The notes below the pieces were generated by a model. That model searched no databases and had not been told where the DNA came from. It worked only from the letters and a program-made list of their open reading frames with translations. Made by a program: the position numbers and the translations under genes. From Takakia lepidozioides (Eukaryota; Streptophyta; Takakiopsida; Takakiales; Takakiaceae): DNA of 64,000 bases. Below are positions 54,321-64,000 of this stretch, one piece after another; the stretch's first letter is position 1; each line of letters begins with the position of its first letter. The stretch is taken from NCBI GenBank assembly GCA_030704615.1, contig CM060731.1:74318756-74382755 (forward strand), read 5' to 3'.

Positions 54321-57300
54321 TCACTGCACAACAAAACACGACCAAAACGAGAGCTAGCTACAAGGTGATGGGTGAATAAAGAGTATAGCACGGTGAATGC
54401 CGCCATTGCACTAGATCTTTAATTTGTACGACCAGCCGAACCTACGAAGCCCTGCCGCCAAAACACCGCCAAGCACGCTAGTTTAAGTGGCCCCCATCTC
54501 CACCAAATTTCTCTACCCGAGGGATATTTTCTTATCCTCTGAGAGTTTGGGCGTTAAAGCGGGGAAGTAGTCAGTAAAGCACTCCAAGCTATATGGGAAG
54601 GATCTCTTGCTAGAGAAGCCTCAAATGTGGGCCAATCAAATCACATGCAGGGGCATCAAGTGCAAAACATCCAAACACCAGACTCATCCAAGTACACTAT
54701 GATGATCACACAAAACATTCTGCTTTTGGCAGAAGCCAACCGCTTTTTATATTAAGGAATGGGCTAATCTGGAATGGCAGATGGTGGCCTCATATTGGCT
54801 GCCAGGATTTCTTTAAGTATCCCAGACTCATCAACAGCCACCCTATCATATTACATTACCAGGTTGGAATGAGACAAAGACCTTGGCTAACATAAGGCAC
54901 GTTTAATCAGCCACACCAACCGCCTTGCTTTTCATCCAGCCTACGAACAGAAGAGCATCTGTAGCAGGTAGTGTAGTGTGAATGCAGGGGAGTAACATTG
55001 AAATTTTGTTTGGCATCAGGATTCGGCATTGCTACAAAGGGAGTGCCCTGGTGCTAATAACAGGAGGGGATTATCCATGCCTACAGGTAATTCTATGGGC
55101 ACACTATGCTATTGCTCTGCCAGGACAAAATGTGGCTAAGTCATGACATATGCCTTTTCATCCGTAGGATGAATGATTTTCCTCGAGATGTTTAAACCTA
55201 GAAGCTCGGGTTGAGGAAAACGAAGAGGAAGGCAACGGGCAACTTTTCGCAGCTGCTGCAGTGGTGTTGGCAGGGCAGTCTCTCTTAGGAAGTTGCACCT
55301 ACGCTAAGGGAATCAACGTGCTTTAAAAGCGACGTTAAGGGCGTCTGCTTGGCATTCTATGCAAGGGGAACCAGGTGCCGCTTTCTTCGTGGTAGTGATC
55401 AATTCTGAAGGCCAAGCATGTGATGAGAGCGGTGCACCACCGCTACCGCCATTGTCTTGAAGAGCACAGTTATGAGGGGATGGAACGGCTCAACAGCTGC
55501 CAGGGCAGGTGAAGTGCTGGCTGGTGTGGATGGCAAATCAGGTTATCTGTAATTAAAACTAGCTGCTTTCTGTCTTCTTGCTATTGGACCATATCAATGC
55601 TTAGGGGAGAATTGTACATATAGAAGGATAGGGTAGTTAGTTGGCAAGCGACAGGGTTACTGCCATGGGCTGAAACAGAGCCGTTATGACTCACTAAATG
55701 CTTGAATCGACGAATATCTGAAAGGTGGAGTGGCATAGCAATGACAAGATCTGACATGCATAGATCTTTGTTTTTACAAACGTGGCATTCAGACGACAAG
55801 AGGAGTTAGGGTAGTTGCTGACAGAGATGGTGAGGTGCCATTTCGGATAGGTAATCCCACCGCTTCAGCTGGAGTATAAGGCTGCTAAGTTAATAGAGAC
55901 AAGGGGGTTTTTTTTACGTAGATAGATGTCGCTGAAATGATTGAAGGCTCTGGAGTTAGTAGAGAGAGTATGAGAACGTTTTGAAAAATGGAATGGAGTG
56001 GTGGCTTGGGCTTCAAACCAGAATGGTGTAGAGAGGATGAGAGATGATGCATGTCTTTGGGGAATGGTGATAGAAGGCAGATGCAGCCATCTACAATCAA
56101 TGCATATATAGTGTTTGTCCTGCTTTTGATTTTATGATTCGGCACACTGAATCTGGAGCAAACTGTGCATCAGTGCTTAGAGTTAAACAAGTCTGCAAAA
56201 TGAACAGTATAGGGAGATTCACCAAGGGAATCTGTGCACTTGCTACAGGGTAGAAATGAGGGACAGGGTCTGTAACTATCAGCATAAGGTTATGAGAATG
56301 AGGAGAGATTCTGTTTGGGAGGAGAGAAAAGCTAAGAGATAAGGTGGTGTGTACTTATGATTCCAAGGAGGATTTTTGCGAAAGGTCTCCACTGGATGTG
56401 TGCCTTGGTATATTTGCATTGCATGAAGAGGGGTTGTCTGGTCTAATATGGGCACTTGCATCAGAAAGGGAGAAAACATTGGGAAGAAGAGAGATCTGTT
56501 CAGCAAAAGAATGATGAAGGGAGGGCCAGTTGAGAGATAAAGGAAAGACCATGAGTTGCATAGAAATAGCAGACCTGCACTGTATGGTAGATCCATGTTA
56601 CCTTGCATTTTCGGTGATTGCATGAGAACAAAGGGGGTTCAAGTAGATGCTACATGCAAATGATGAACTCATAGGCTGTCATTAACCCTCTGGTAAGCTG
56701 TTTTGAGTGACTGTATCAGCATGAAAACTAAGCATGGTGCAAGGCAGAACCCTAGTCAGGCCTGTTGCACTATGCAGGGAACACCTTCACTTGTCCCATC
56801 CATGTCTTCTCTTCCGCTGCGGCGTGGATGAGGGCTTTATGAACTCTGATCATAAACAGCATGGATGTAGCCAACCATGAGAGAGGGAGAACCAGAATAC
56901 CAACAAGACCTTGGACTAAGAACTAGATTAGAATTAGACAGAAGGGGATATATGCCCCCTTCTTTTCACACTACAGTAGAATACTCCATCTTACAACACC
57001 CATGAGGGTATGCATTTTTTTTTCTTTTTTTTCTTTTCTAGTGGGCCTAATGCATCCCAATTTTATTTGTCAATCATGAAAATTAAGCACTAGGATCTCA
57101 CACTATGCCAGGACCAACCATCATTGAGCTTTCCTCACGAAAGTTACTTATGCACTTTTTTTTTCGTGGGCCCACCAAAAGGTAGCTCGTTGCTTAACCC
57201 CTAAATGCCCAGTGAGTAAGTTTGACTTTTCTGGAAAAAGTGACCCCGCGGTGAAATTTGGGCATAACTCCGTGGAAAAAAAGCATCTGCAATTCTGACC

Positions 57301-58640
57301 GGACAAAAGGTACTTAACTACCTGCTGCAGGCCAATCAGGTCTGATCTCGCAAACCCCGCTGTTAGTAGTGGGGCCCATTTCGGACCCCTTTGCAAAAAA
57401 AATATGTATTTTGCTTTTTTGGATGACGATGAAAACCAATGGACCTGTCAGTTTGAGGCCTTCATCCCCAGGGGATGAAGCATCGGAGAAGATAAGAATG
57501 GTTGAAATTGGATAAAACCATAGCAAATGCCACGTGTGGCCGTGTCCATGTGCATGAGCAGCTCAAGCTGAAGAAACGAAGGTGATGGAGTAGGGAATTC
57601 CAAAAAGGTGTGAAATGCAGCGCAATTCACTTGATTAGATGCCAATTTAATTGAACTAACCCTAATTTGCAATTCAATTGAATTGCCAACTGGCGATTCA
57701 ATTGAATTGTAATCTATAATTTTTAACGCAGTTTTGTATATAATATATATAATATATTATCATGTATATGTATATGTATATGTATCGTATACACATATAC
57801 ATACGAGAGTATAAGATGAATATACATGCTGGCCCGTCTATTCCTGCTGCCCGTCCATCCTTTGCTTGTGGTAAGGCCTAAGTCACGACATGAGTCGCTT
57901 AGCCTAAAGGAGAGATATATACTAGAGAGAGAGCGAGAGCGAGGGAAAGGGAGAGAGAAATGAAGTGATGAAGGGTTTTTAGGGCAGAGGTGCCCTAAAA
58001 GTGAAAGGATCAAATCAGTTGGAGGACGAGAAGTAACGAGAGAAGAATGCAACAACAAGTTTAGGGTTGAGCGGTGGTGGAGCGGTGGTGGCGCTATGTA
58101 TGATGGAAGCCTTCTTGGATCACCAAATGACAAGATCTGCCCATGAGTAAGCACATTCCCATATTGGCATGAGTTCCCCCAATCATTGATAAAAATATCA
58201 TTTTAGCTAAAGTTGTAGTTCTTGTGTACGTGCAGGTGACTCATGAGTTTTGAGGAGAGAACTTTAGGGGTAGTAGAGTGGGTTACCAAACGCTCCTCAA
58301 CACACACACTGAAAGAAAGAGCTTGATCACATGGTTTGTCTTCAACCTGCCCACACTGTGTACTGTGGTTTGCTAATACATTTTAGGATAGAGTAGTTGT
58401 TGTTTCAAAGTACATTTGGTTCATCTACTTGATAGCCTATGTGAACTTTAGTGACGTAAGTCCTATGGGGAGTGTGTGAGTGGATGCAGTGACTACAGAA
58501 TTAACAGCAAACAATTACAACAAGGGCAAGGTCGAAGGCATTGGCACTGGGGCTATTAAGCAGAGATAAGACAGATCATGTGAGCATGGAAAACAACCAT
58601 TTGGATGGTGACAAAGTAGTGGATGATTTAGTACTTTATG
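54321..58640. other. Long stretch without a recognised gene
   Basis: Only short frames without motifs are present. Noted items: a T/TC run at 57016-57040, AATTGAATTG palindromes around 57645-57705, and a TATATG microsatellite at about 57740-57800. No terminal repeats were matched. Confidence 0.45.
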
Positions 58641-58668
58641 TGGAAGCAATGTTGAATGAGGTGCCACA

Positions 58669-59975
58669 ATGAAATCAATCGCCACTGCCCTTTCTTTTGA
58701 TGATGTACGACCATTGAGAAGATTGCTATCAGAAGTCCAAGGGTCTCCTTTCAAAGTTCATCATGAATTGAGTGTCCAACGCTTGTGTGAAAAGATTCAA
58801 AAGTTACTTCCTATTGAAGAGAATGGGTCAAATTGGGGAATGAGAACAGTGCAATCTGCCTTAAGGAGGTCAAATTGGCGGATTCCTCGAAGGAAGGTGG
58901 GGGAAGCTTTGAAAATCATCTCACCCTACCATTATGAGCGTAGGAGAAGGGCACAGGCAATTCGGAGGACTCAGTATAATGTGACAATGCCTATGGCTCT
59001 ATGGCACATTGACTATAAGTATTTTATCTCATGCATCTTAATGTTCTTTGAAGATGCACATGCAAGACGTTTTCTTGTATTACATATCGCACAAAATTGT
59101 AGGCAAACTAAAACATGTATGCAATTCGTGGTGCAGCTTATGACAAATTGATTATGTTTGGTCTTCGAGTACATGCTGGCATTGATGGGGCCTCTCATTT
59201 TGTTTTATGGGCGAACGTTGCAAGAAACAAGAAAGAAAAAACCATTTTCAAAGGATATCACGATGCAGTTTCCAAGTTTGGAGCACCTTTACGAATTCGA
59301 TCTGATTTTGCAGTAGAGCACTCTCTTATAAAACAACACATTGAAGCCACACGTTCTGAAACACCCAATCCGTACTTGACTGGGTCTTCTACACACAATC
59401 AGGTTAGTGTTCTATACAATTCTATCTTGCATATCAACTTTACGTTTCTATCATATTTCTTGGTTTATCTTTATTAATCATTGAGTGTGTAATATTGTGC
59501 ATATTCCTAATACTTTGTGTGGTGTAATCACCACGTTAGAGGATTGAACACTTTTGGCGGCATCTATGGGAGAAGGTAATGTTCTACTACAAAAATTGCT
59601 TCCAAGCAATGGTCAATGATGGATTATTGGATATGGACGATCCGTGGCAACGAGAATCTTTTATTGACGTATATATGCCCATACTACAAGAAGCTGTTGA
59701 TGAATACGTGAAGATTTGGAATGGACATCGAGTTCGCACGATTAATGAAAACGGTCGATATCGTCGATCACATGTTCCTGCTCGTTTCTTTCGCGAGTAT
59801 GAACGTTTGCATGGGTAAGCTCATGGTTTTCTCTTGTTTGTACTTTCATTGTTAAGCTACAATTTACATTGGAATGTTATTCTAATGTGGTGATGTGTTT
59901 GATCATGTAGATGGACCAGCCACCTTATTGATGACCCACGATTCAGGGAAGACCCCCGACACATTGGTAACCAAG
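58669..59975 (+). CDS. IS3EU-like DDE transposase/integrase gene, 3' end in the gap
   Basis: N-terminal helical part: NWGMRTVQSALRRSNWRIPR and ALWHID (first Asp). Then, in another frame from about 59140, YDKLIMFGLRVHAGIDGASH, FVLWANVARNKKEKTIFKGY, HDAVSKFGAPLRIRSD (second Asp) FAVEHS, and TGSSTHNQ joined across a clean intron (59403-59539) to RIEHFWRHLWEKV, where the Glu of RIE is the third acidic residue. WNGHRVRTINENGRYRRSHV and GWTSHLIDDPRF follow across a second intron (59815-59910). The LWHID, GIDG-S, S-HNQRIE-LWR pattern is that of eukaryotic IS3EU-type integrase-core proteins. The region 59015-59135 between HID and KLI is an insert with stops whose splice frame did not fit, so the gene is either broken or has an unusual intron. 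It is cut by the gap. Confidence 0.75.
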
Positions 59976-60475
59976 NNNNNNNNNNNNNNNNNNNNNNNNN
60001 NNNNNNNNNNNNNNNNNNNNNNNNNNNNNNNNNNNNNNNNNNNNNNNNNNNNNNNNNNNNNNNNNNNNNNNNNNNNNNNNNNNNNNNNNNNNNNNNNNNN
60101 NNNNNNNNNNNNNNNNNNNNNNNNNNNNNNNNNNNNNNNNNNNNNNNNNNNNNNNNNNNNNNNNNNNNNNNNNNNNNNNNNNNNNNNNNNNNNNNNNNNN
60201 NNNNNNNNNNNNNNNNNNNNNNNNNNNNNNNNNNNNNNNNNNNNNNNNNNNNNNNNNNNNNNNNNNNNNNNNNNNNNNNNNNNNNNNNNNNNNNNNNNNN
60301 NNNNNNNNNNNNNNNNNNNNNNNNNNNNNNNNNNNNNNNNNNNNNNNNNNNNNNNNNNNNNNNNNNNNNNNNNNNNNNNNNNNNNNNNNNNNNNNNNNNN
60401 NNNNNNNNNNNNNNNNNNNNNNNNNNNNNNNNNNNNNNNNNNNNNNNNNNNNNNNNNNNNNNNNNNNNNNNNNNN
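59976..60475. other. Assembly gap (500 N)
   Basis: Exactly 500 N, a conventional scaffold-join size. The sequence on the two sides belongs to different elements, so order and distance are uncertain. Confidence 0.99.
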
Positions 60476-61828
60476 CTTCTGCCGCACATCTGGTGGACGT
60501 AGTGACGGCCACAACGGAGGACATCGACAGAGCAATCATGCAGCAAGCCACGTACTACAAGTTCCTGAGCGGCAAACAATGGGGCTTTGGGCGGACAGGG
60601 AGGAATTGTTGGTACGAACAGCTTCGAGGTCCAAGAATCCAGTGAAATGGCCGACAACATTGCGAGAGAAGATCAAAGGGACGCCTCTGCACCGCAGAGG
60701 TGAACACCTAGAGGGGACGTCCGGACTCGCCCTGTCAGGCGGAGGATTGAAGAGGAACCCGGGTGCGAAGAGGATTCCTGGAGATCCGACAGGAACATTC
60801 GGACAGCACCTCGAGGTCCCGTCATGTTGCCGCACAATGTGTCTTCCAGCAGTGGAAGCCCAAGAAATTCCAGATCGCCGTCGCCTTCAACCGGGGATTT
60901 CGTGCAAGAAATTCCCACCGCTCCCTTGCCCCAGATTCCGCCCGCTGTTATGCAGTATGGCCAAGCCATTGTGGAGACGACTGTGTCTGCCTCACAGTGG
61001 AGAATTGCTCGCACAAAACCATCGTTTCGAGGAAGGTGTTCCGCAATTCGTGTGGATACACGGCAACGTTGTTTAGAGATGATAAGGAGGAATCCAGATG
61101 GGGCTGTCCCTGCTCCTACTTTTACAGGAAGATTTGTCCATGCAAAGTTTGCGGAGGCAACAACCACCCAGTTCTGGTTCTGCAGGCACGACATTATGAC
61201 TTGCATGTATGGAAAGCCCAAGTACGGCATACAAACAATGCCAGAGGCTCCCCCGGTGTGGCCGGTGGAACCAGGCTGCGATCTGAGTCAGGTTGAGGCC
61301 GACGCCCTTACCGCCGCAGGATTTCGGATGGTGCAGCGCACTGACGTCCCCAGAGAACCATTTCCGCTTCCACAGCCTCCACCACCGACCCCTGTGAGAG
61401 CAAGAACAATGGGACACGACAGCTCTAAGCATCCTACACACCGTTGGGGGAAACCGAAGAGGCGGCGACCTCCCTCAAAAGTGAACGAGACAAGGATGGG
61501 GAATGCACTTTGGATGAATTGTACAATCCAGAGCTCGACAGAAGTGCCCCCACCAGGATTTGGGCGTGTGTATCAGATGGCCACGGCGGGCTCAGCTGTT
61601 CGCAATGAGGTGTACACCATCACCATTTCAGAATTACCCACCTGCAATTGCACCGACTTCCAGATCATGGCGAACAAGGGGGCATCATACTGCCCTTGCA
61701 AGCATTTGTACTACGTGTACCTAAAGAGACTCCGTTGTAATTCCACAACTCATCACTTCATACATGCACCAGGGTTGAGCCCCCAGGAGGTTCACACTCT
61801 TCTGAATATGGATCCAGGGGACCAGTGA
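60476..61828 (+). CDS. MULE transposase, C-terminal half with SWIM finger, copy D
   Basis: Begins in SAAHLVDVVTATTEDIDRAI just downstream of the expected catalytic Glu. Two one-base deletions (near 60590 and 60717) interrupt it; from 60824 it is open to the stop at 61826. It contains QWRIARTKPSFRGRCSAIRV, DTRQRCLEMIRRNPDGAVPA, QFWFCRHDIMTCMYGKPKYG, a Pro-rich linker and SWIM CNCTDF...SYCPCKHLYYVYLKRL. It reads straight through the position where copies B and C have TGA, so it documents the ancestral join between catalytic and SWIM parts. Confidence 0.82.
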
Positions 61829-62075
61829 GCTTGGCTTGCGGTCCCCATACAATGGTACGCCCATCCTTTTCGGATAGTAGAACTGTACTGCTGCCAGTAC
61901 CTCAGACTCTGGCCACAGAAAGGTCCGACATATGTCTTGCCTACCAGTAACCTGTTTTGCTCGAACTAAGATATTACTATATCGTTCACTTGTTTCCACG
62001 TGCATGTATTTTTGTATGTTGGAGGGTTCATGTTTTTCTGCTTTCCGAAAACTTGCTTTCCTCATTCGACCTCCG

Positions 62076-62098
62076 ACAAGGAAATGCGGCGCCACATT
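62076..62098. repeat. Solitary GGCGCC palindrome in copy D
   Basis: ggaaatgcggcgccacatttcc: the GGAAAT...ATTTCC arms around GGCGCC are the core of all array monomers in B and C, here as a single unit in the transposase-side terminal region. Confidence 0.75.
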
Positions 62099-62689
62099 TC
62101 CAAGTATCGTCGTAGGTACTGGTAGAGGCGGCCTTCGCCAACACCAAACCGCTCCGAAATTTCGCACGTGCGAACCCTAATGCGGCACCTTATTTCCCAG
62201 TTCAGTTGCAAACCTTTCCCGCCGAATACCCGAAGAAGACATAATTGTGAAGTACTGCAGACTGTATTGGTGCACACTCCATTGGTTCAATCGCGGCAAA
62301 AGGGTCAGCTTCATTCCAATGTTAAGGCATGTAAAACCGCGGAATACTCTATACAGGCCAGTATGCGACGTCCTTTTGCAGTGGTATACTGGATTTCCCG
62401 TTGCACGGTCACTTATTTCCATGAGCGGATCTATAAAACCATGAGCGGACTTGTTACTGACGACATATCTTCGCCGCATTACATGATCTGGAACGTCCAA
62501 AAACGGCAAGGTCAAATAAAAAAAACTATTATTTTAATACTTGTTTAATCTGCCGCATTTCCAAATTTGGAGGAGTCCGCTCATGAAATCCGCGTATCTT
62601 AGACTTCGGCTCACCGCTCATGCGGCTCATGCGGCTCATGGCTCATGGTTTCTGCTCATGAAATAGTAAACCTCTGGTGGGGTTGATAA

Positions 62690-63060
62690 CACAGAATTTG
62701 TTGGGCACCGTTTCGTGTCTTGATGACACTGTTCTTCAGGTTTGCATCTTCCCTAAGTGCTCCCTTATGAATTATTGACTTCAGTTGTGATTCACTACTC
62801 TATGTAAGGCGTGATCTCTTGCTTCCCTCTCTCTCTCACACACTATAAACACACTAGAAAGTACAACAAGACACCGGCACAAATTGCGATGCACTGGGGC
62901 ATTGAGCACAAGACAATTATCATTCCTAAGTCAGACAAGATGGAGAGATTGAAGTAGAACCTTGATGTTTTTGACTTTGAGTTGACCGATGATGATATCA
63001 AGCCCTTGACAAAAGCCTGCGCACCAACGACCCTGAGAAATTTTTGTGTATCAATCTCTT
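62690..63060 (+). pseudogene. Aldo-keto reductase C-terminal fragment
   Basis: After a ctag acceptor near 62850 it codes KYNKTPAQIAMHWGIEHKTI, IIPKSDKMERLK, stop, NLDVFDFELTDDDIKPL. This is the C-terminal signature of NADPH-dependent aldo-keto reductases (KTPAQVALRWG, IPKS---ER--EN--VFDFEL). Glu of KEN is replaced by TAG. A possible preceding exon end (DTVLQ) is at 62732-62742. Upstream catalytic Tyr/Lys exons are absent, perhaps separated by the copy D insertion or the gap. Confidence 0.75.
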
Positions 63061-64000
63061 CTGAGGATGAGTTTGATTGGTGGGTGTTGCTTACAATCTA
63101 AATATGTTAGCATGTTTCATCTGCACCTTGAGACACTAACCAATTTCATACTGCCAAGCCTTTATAGTGCCAATATATGGCTATGTACATATACCAAACA
63201 TGATACCACTGTAAGAGTATCAAAGTCTAAGAGTTGATATATTAAACTCTTTATCGAACACACAGCCCAATTGCAACATGATACCTTTGTAAGGGTATCG
63301 AAACAAGATTATTGGAGATAATTCTCGAAATGAACATGTCTTTTGTTTTCTCTGGGGTTGTGTCATGGGGGCCAGATACTAGTGCCAGGGGAGTACATGA
63401 TGATGCAGGGGAAGCCATTCATCAATTGTGAGGTTTGAAATTGTCTGTTTCTTTCAGACCTAGCCATATTTCTTTTGCCAGTGAATCAGAGGAAGTTGAA
63501 GCACTTCTGAGTAAGCCATCTGTCTCCCAAAGGGTCCCCCAAAAAATGAGATGGAGCTAACCCTGGCATGCACATCAAACCCATTTAGCTCACAAGCAGT
63601 TTAAGGAGGTTTGCATAAACATTTGGCCAAGGTTTGAGGGCTTTGCCTCATTCCAACAACAGTATTTACCAAAGCACATAACGTGCTTGTAATAACACTT
63701 GGGCTGCATGTGGGGTTCATGGGATGCTGAATGGAAGTTGAGGAATTTGAAAGGCTGGAGTGGGAATCGAGAGCATGAATGCTGAGCAGATCGGATGGTC
63801 GTCCAGGACCATATTCAAATTCCAAAAGCTGCAAGAAATGGAAAACAACAAAATGCAGGTCAACTTCTCATGTATCCAGGCATTGCCGTGGACTCACTCA
63901 CTCAATCACTGAGATTTAAATTAACTTAAGTCTGCAATATGACTGGTTACTCAGAATTTGGTTCTCAGTGTGAGTAAAATTGATTAAATTGATGCCCCTA
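63061..64000. other. No recognised feature
   Basis: AT-rich with short frames lacking motifs. The sentence-like word ctgtaagagtatc / tttgtaagggtatc occurs twice (63200 and 63288). Confidence 0.35.

Larger units (their letters stand above)
60476..62674. mobile_element. MULE copy D, diverged, left part missing at gap
   Basis: Transposase 3' half, then non-coding DNA with a single GGAAATGCGGCGCCACATTT core near 62076-62098, then a terminus with GCTCATG words ending gaaatagtaaacctc at 62674. It is related to copies B and C throughout the transposase C-terminus but diverged, and no tandem GGCGCC array is present on this side. The next nine bases (tggtggggt) would be its target duplicate; the partner lies in or beyond the gap. 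Confidence 0.82.

Noticed and set aside
59895-61076. Open frames spanning the N block
   Set aside because: The frames exist only because N does not encode stops; the two sides belong to different elements.

Overview
The window is nuclear DNA from a land plant. It has spliceosomal GT-AG introns, degenerate plant PPR-E and PPR-DYW repeats (organelle RNA-editing factors), an OSB-type organellar ssDNA-binding motif, and CACTA, MULE, hAT-like and IS3EU-like DNA transposons. The density of PPR-DYW-derived sequence and the lack of typical angiosperm genes suggest a seedless plant (fern, lycophyte or bryophyte). That is inference; the species cannot be read from the sequence. A 500-N scaffold gap lies at 59976-60475. 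Almost nothing here looks like an intact host gene. The window is a nest of mobile elements in PPR/OSB-derived repeats.

Layout. 1-1618: unassigned DNA, then a broken end of a large MULE (copy A). 1619-11240: inverted PPR/OSB-linked repeat, a degenerate ~100-bp tandem repeat, and a 2.15-kb sequence present twice as direct copies about 5.08 kb apart, with fold-backs. 11270-12625 and 25321-25710: one LINE-like sequence split by a 12.7-kb CACTA element (12626-25320). Inside the CACTA lie PPR fragments, and inside those a 5.0-kb hAT-like element (15807-20837, 8-bp TSD) that itself carries PPR, E and DYW segments. 27240-38575: a PPR pseudogene array split by MULE copy B (27466-35789, 9-bp TSD). 38895-48129: MULE copy C, with the most complete transposase gene. 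48880-49773: end of a second CACTA. 49790-54320: degenerate genes, including an NLI/FCP1-like phosphatase remnant. 58669-59975: an intron-bearing IS3EU-like DDE transposase running into the gap. 60476-62674: a diverged MULE copy D, then an aldo-keto reductase fragment.

Most interesting system: the MULE family of copies A-D. It has two divergently transcribed genes. One is a SWIM-type MULE transposase. The other is a multi-exon cargo gene whose product looks like a ParB-like domain (NHR motif) joined through a helical middle to a C-terminal domain resembling a class-beta DNA methyltransferase, with a TCGTG SAM-binding-like motif but no DPPY. The elements also carry four kinds of tandem palindromic array, all centred on GGCGCC (periods about 74, 85, 95 and 147 bp). 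The arrays sit near the transposase-side terminus, between the two divergent genes, and inside one cargo intron. By analogy with Arabidopsis VANDAL MULEs, whose VANC proteins bind tandem motifs in the element and counter silencing, this may be an independently evolved self-recognition or anti-silencing module. That function is a hypothesis.
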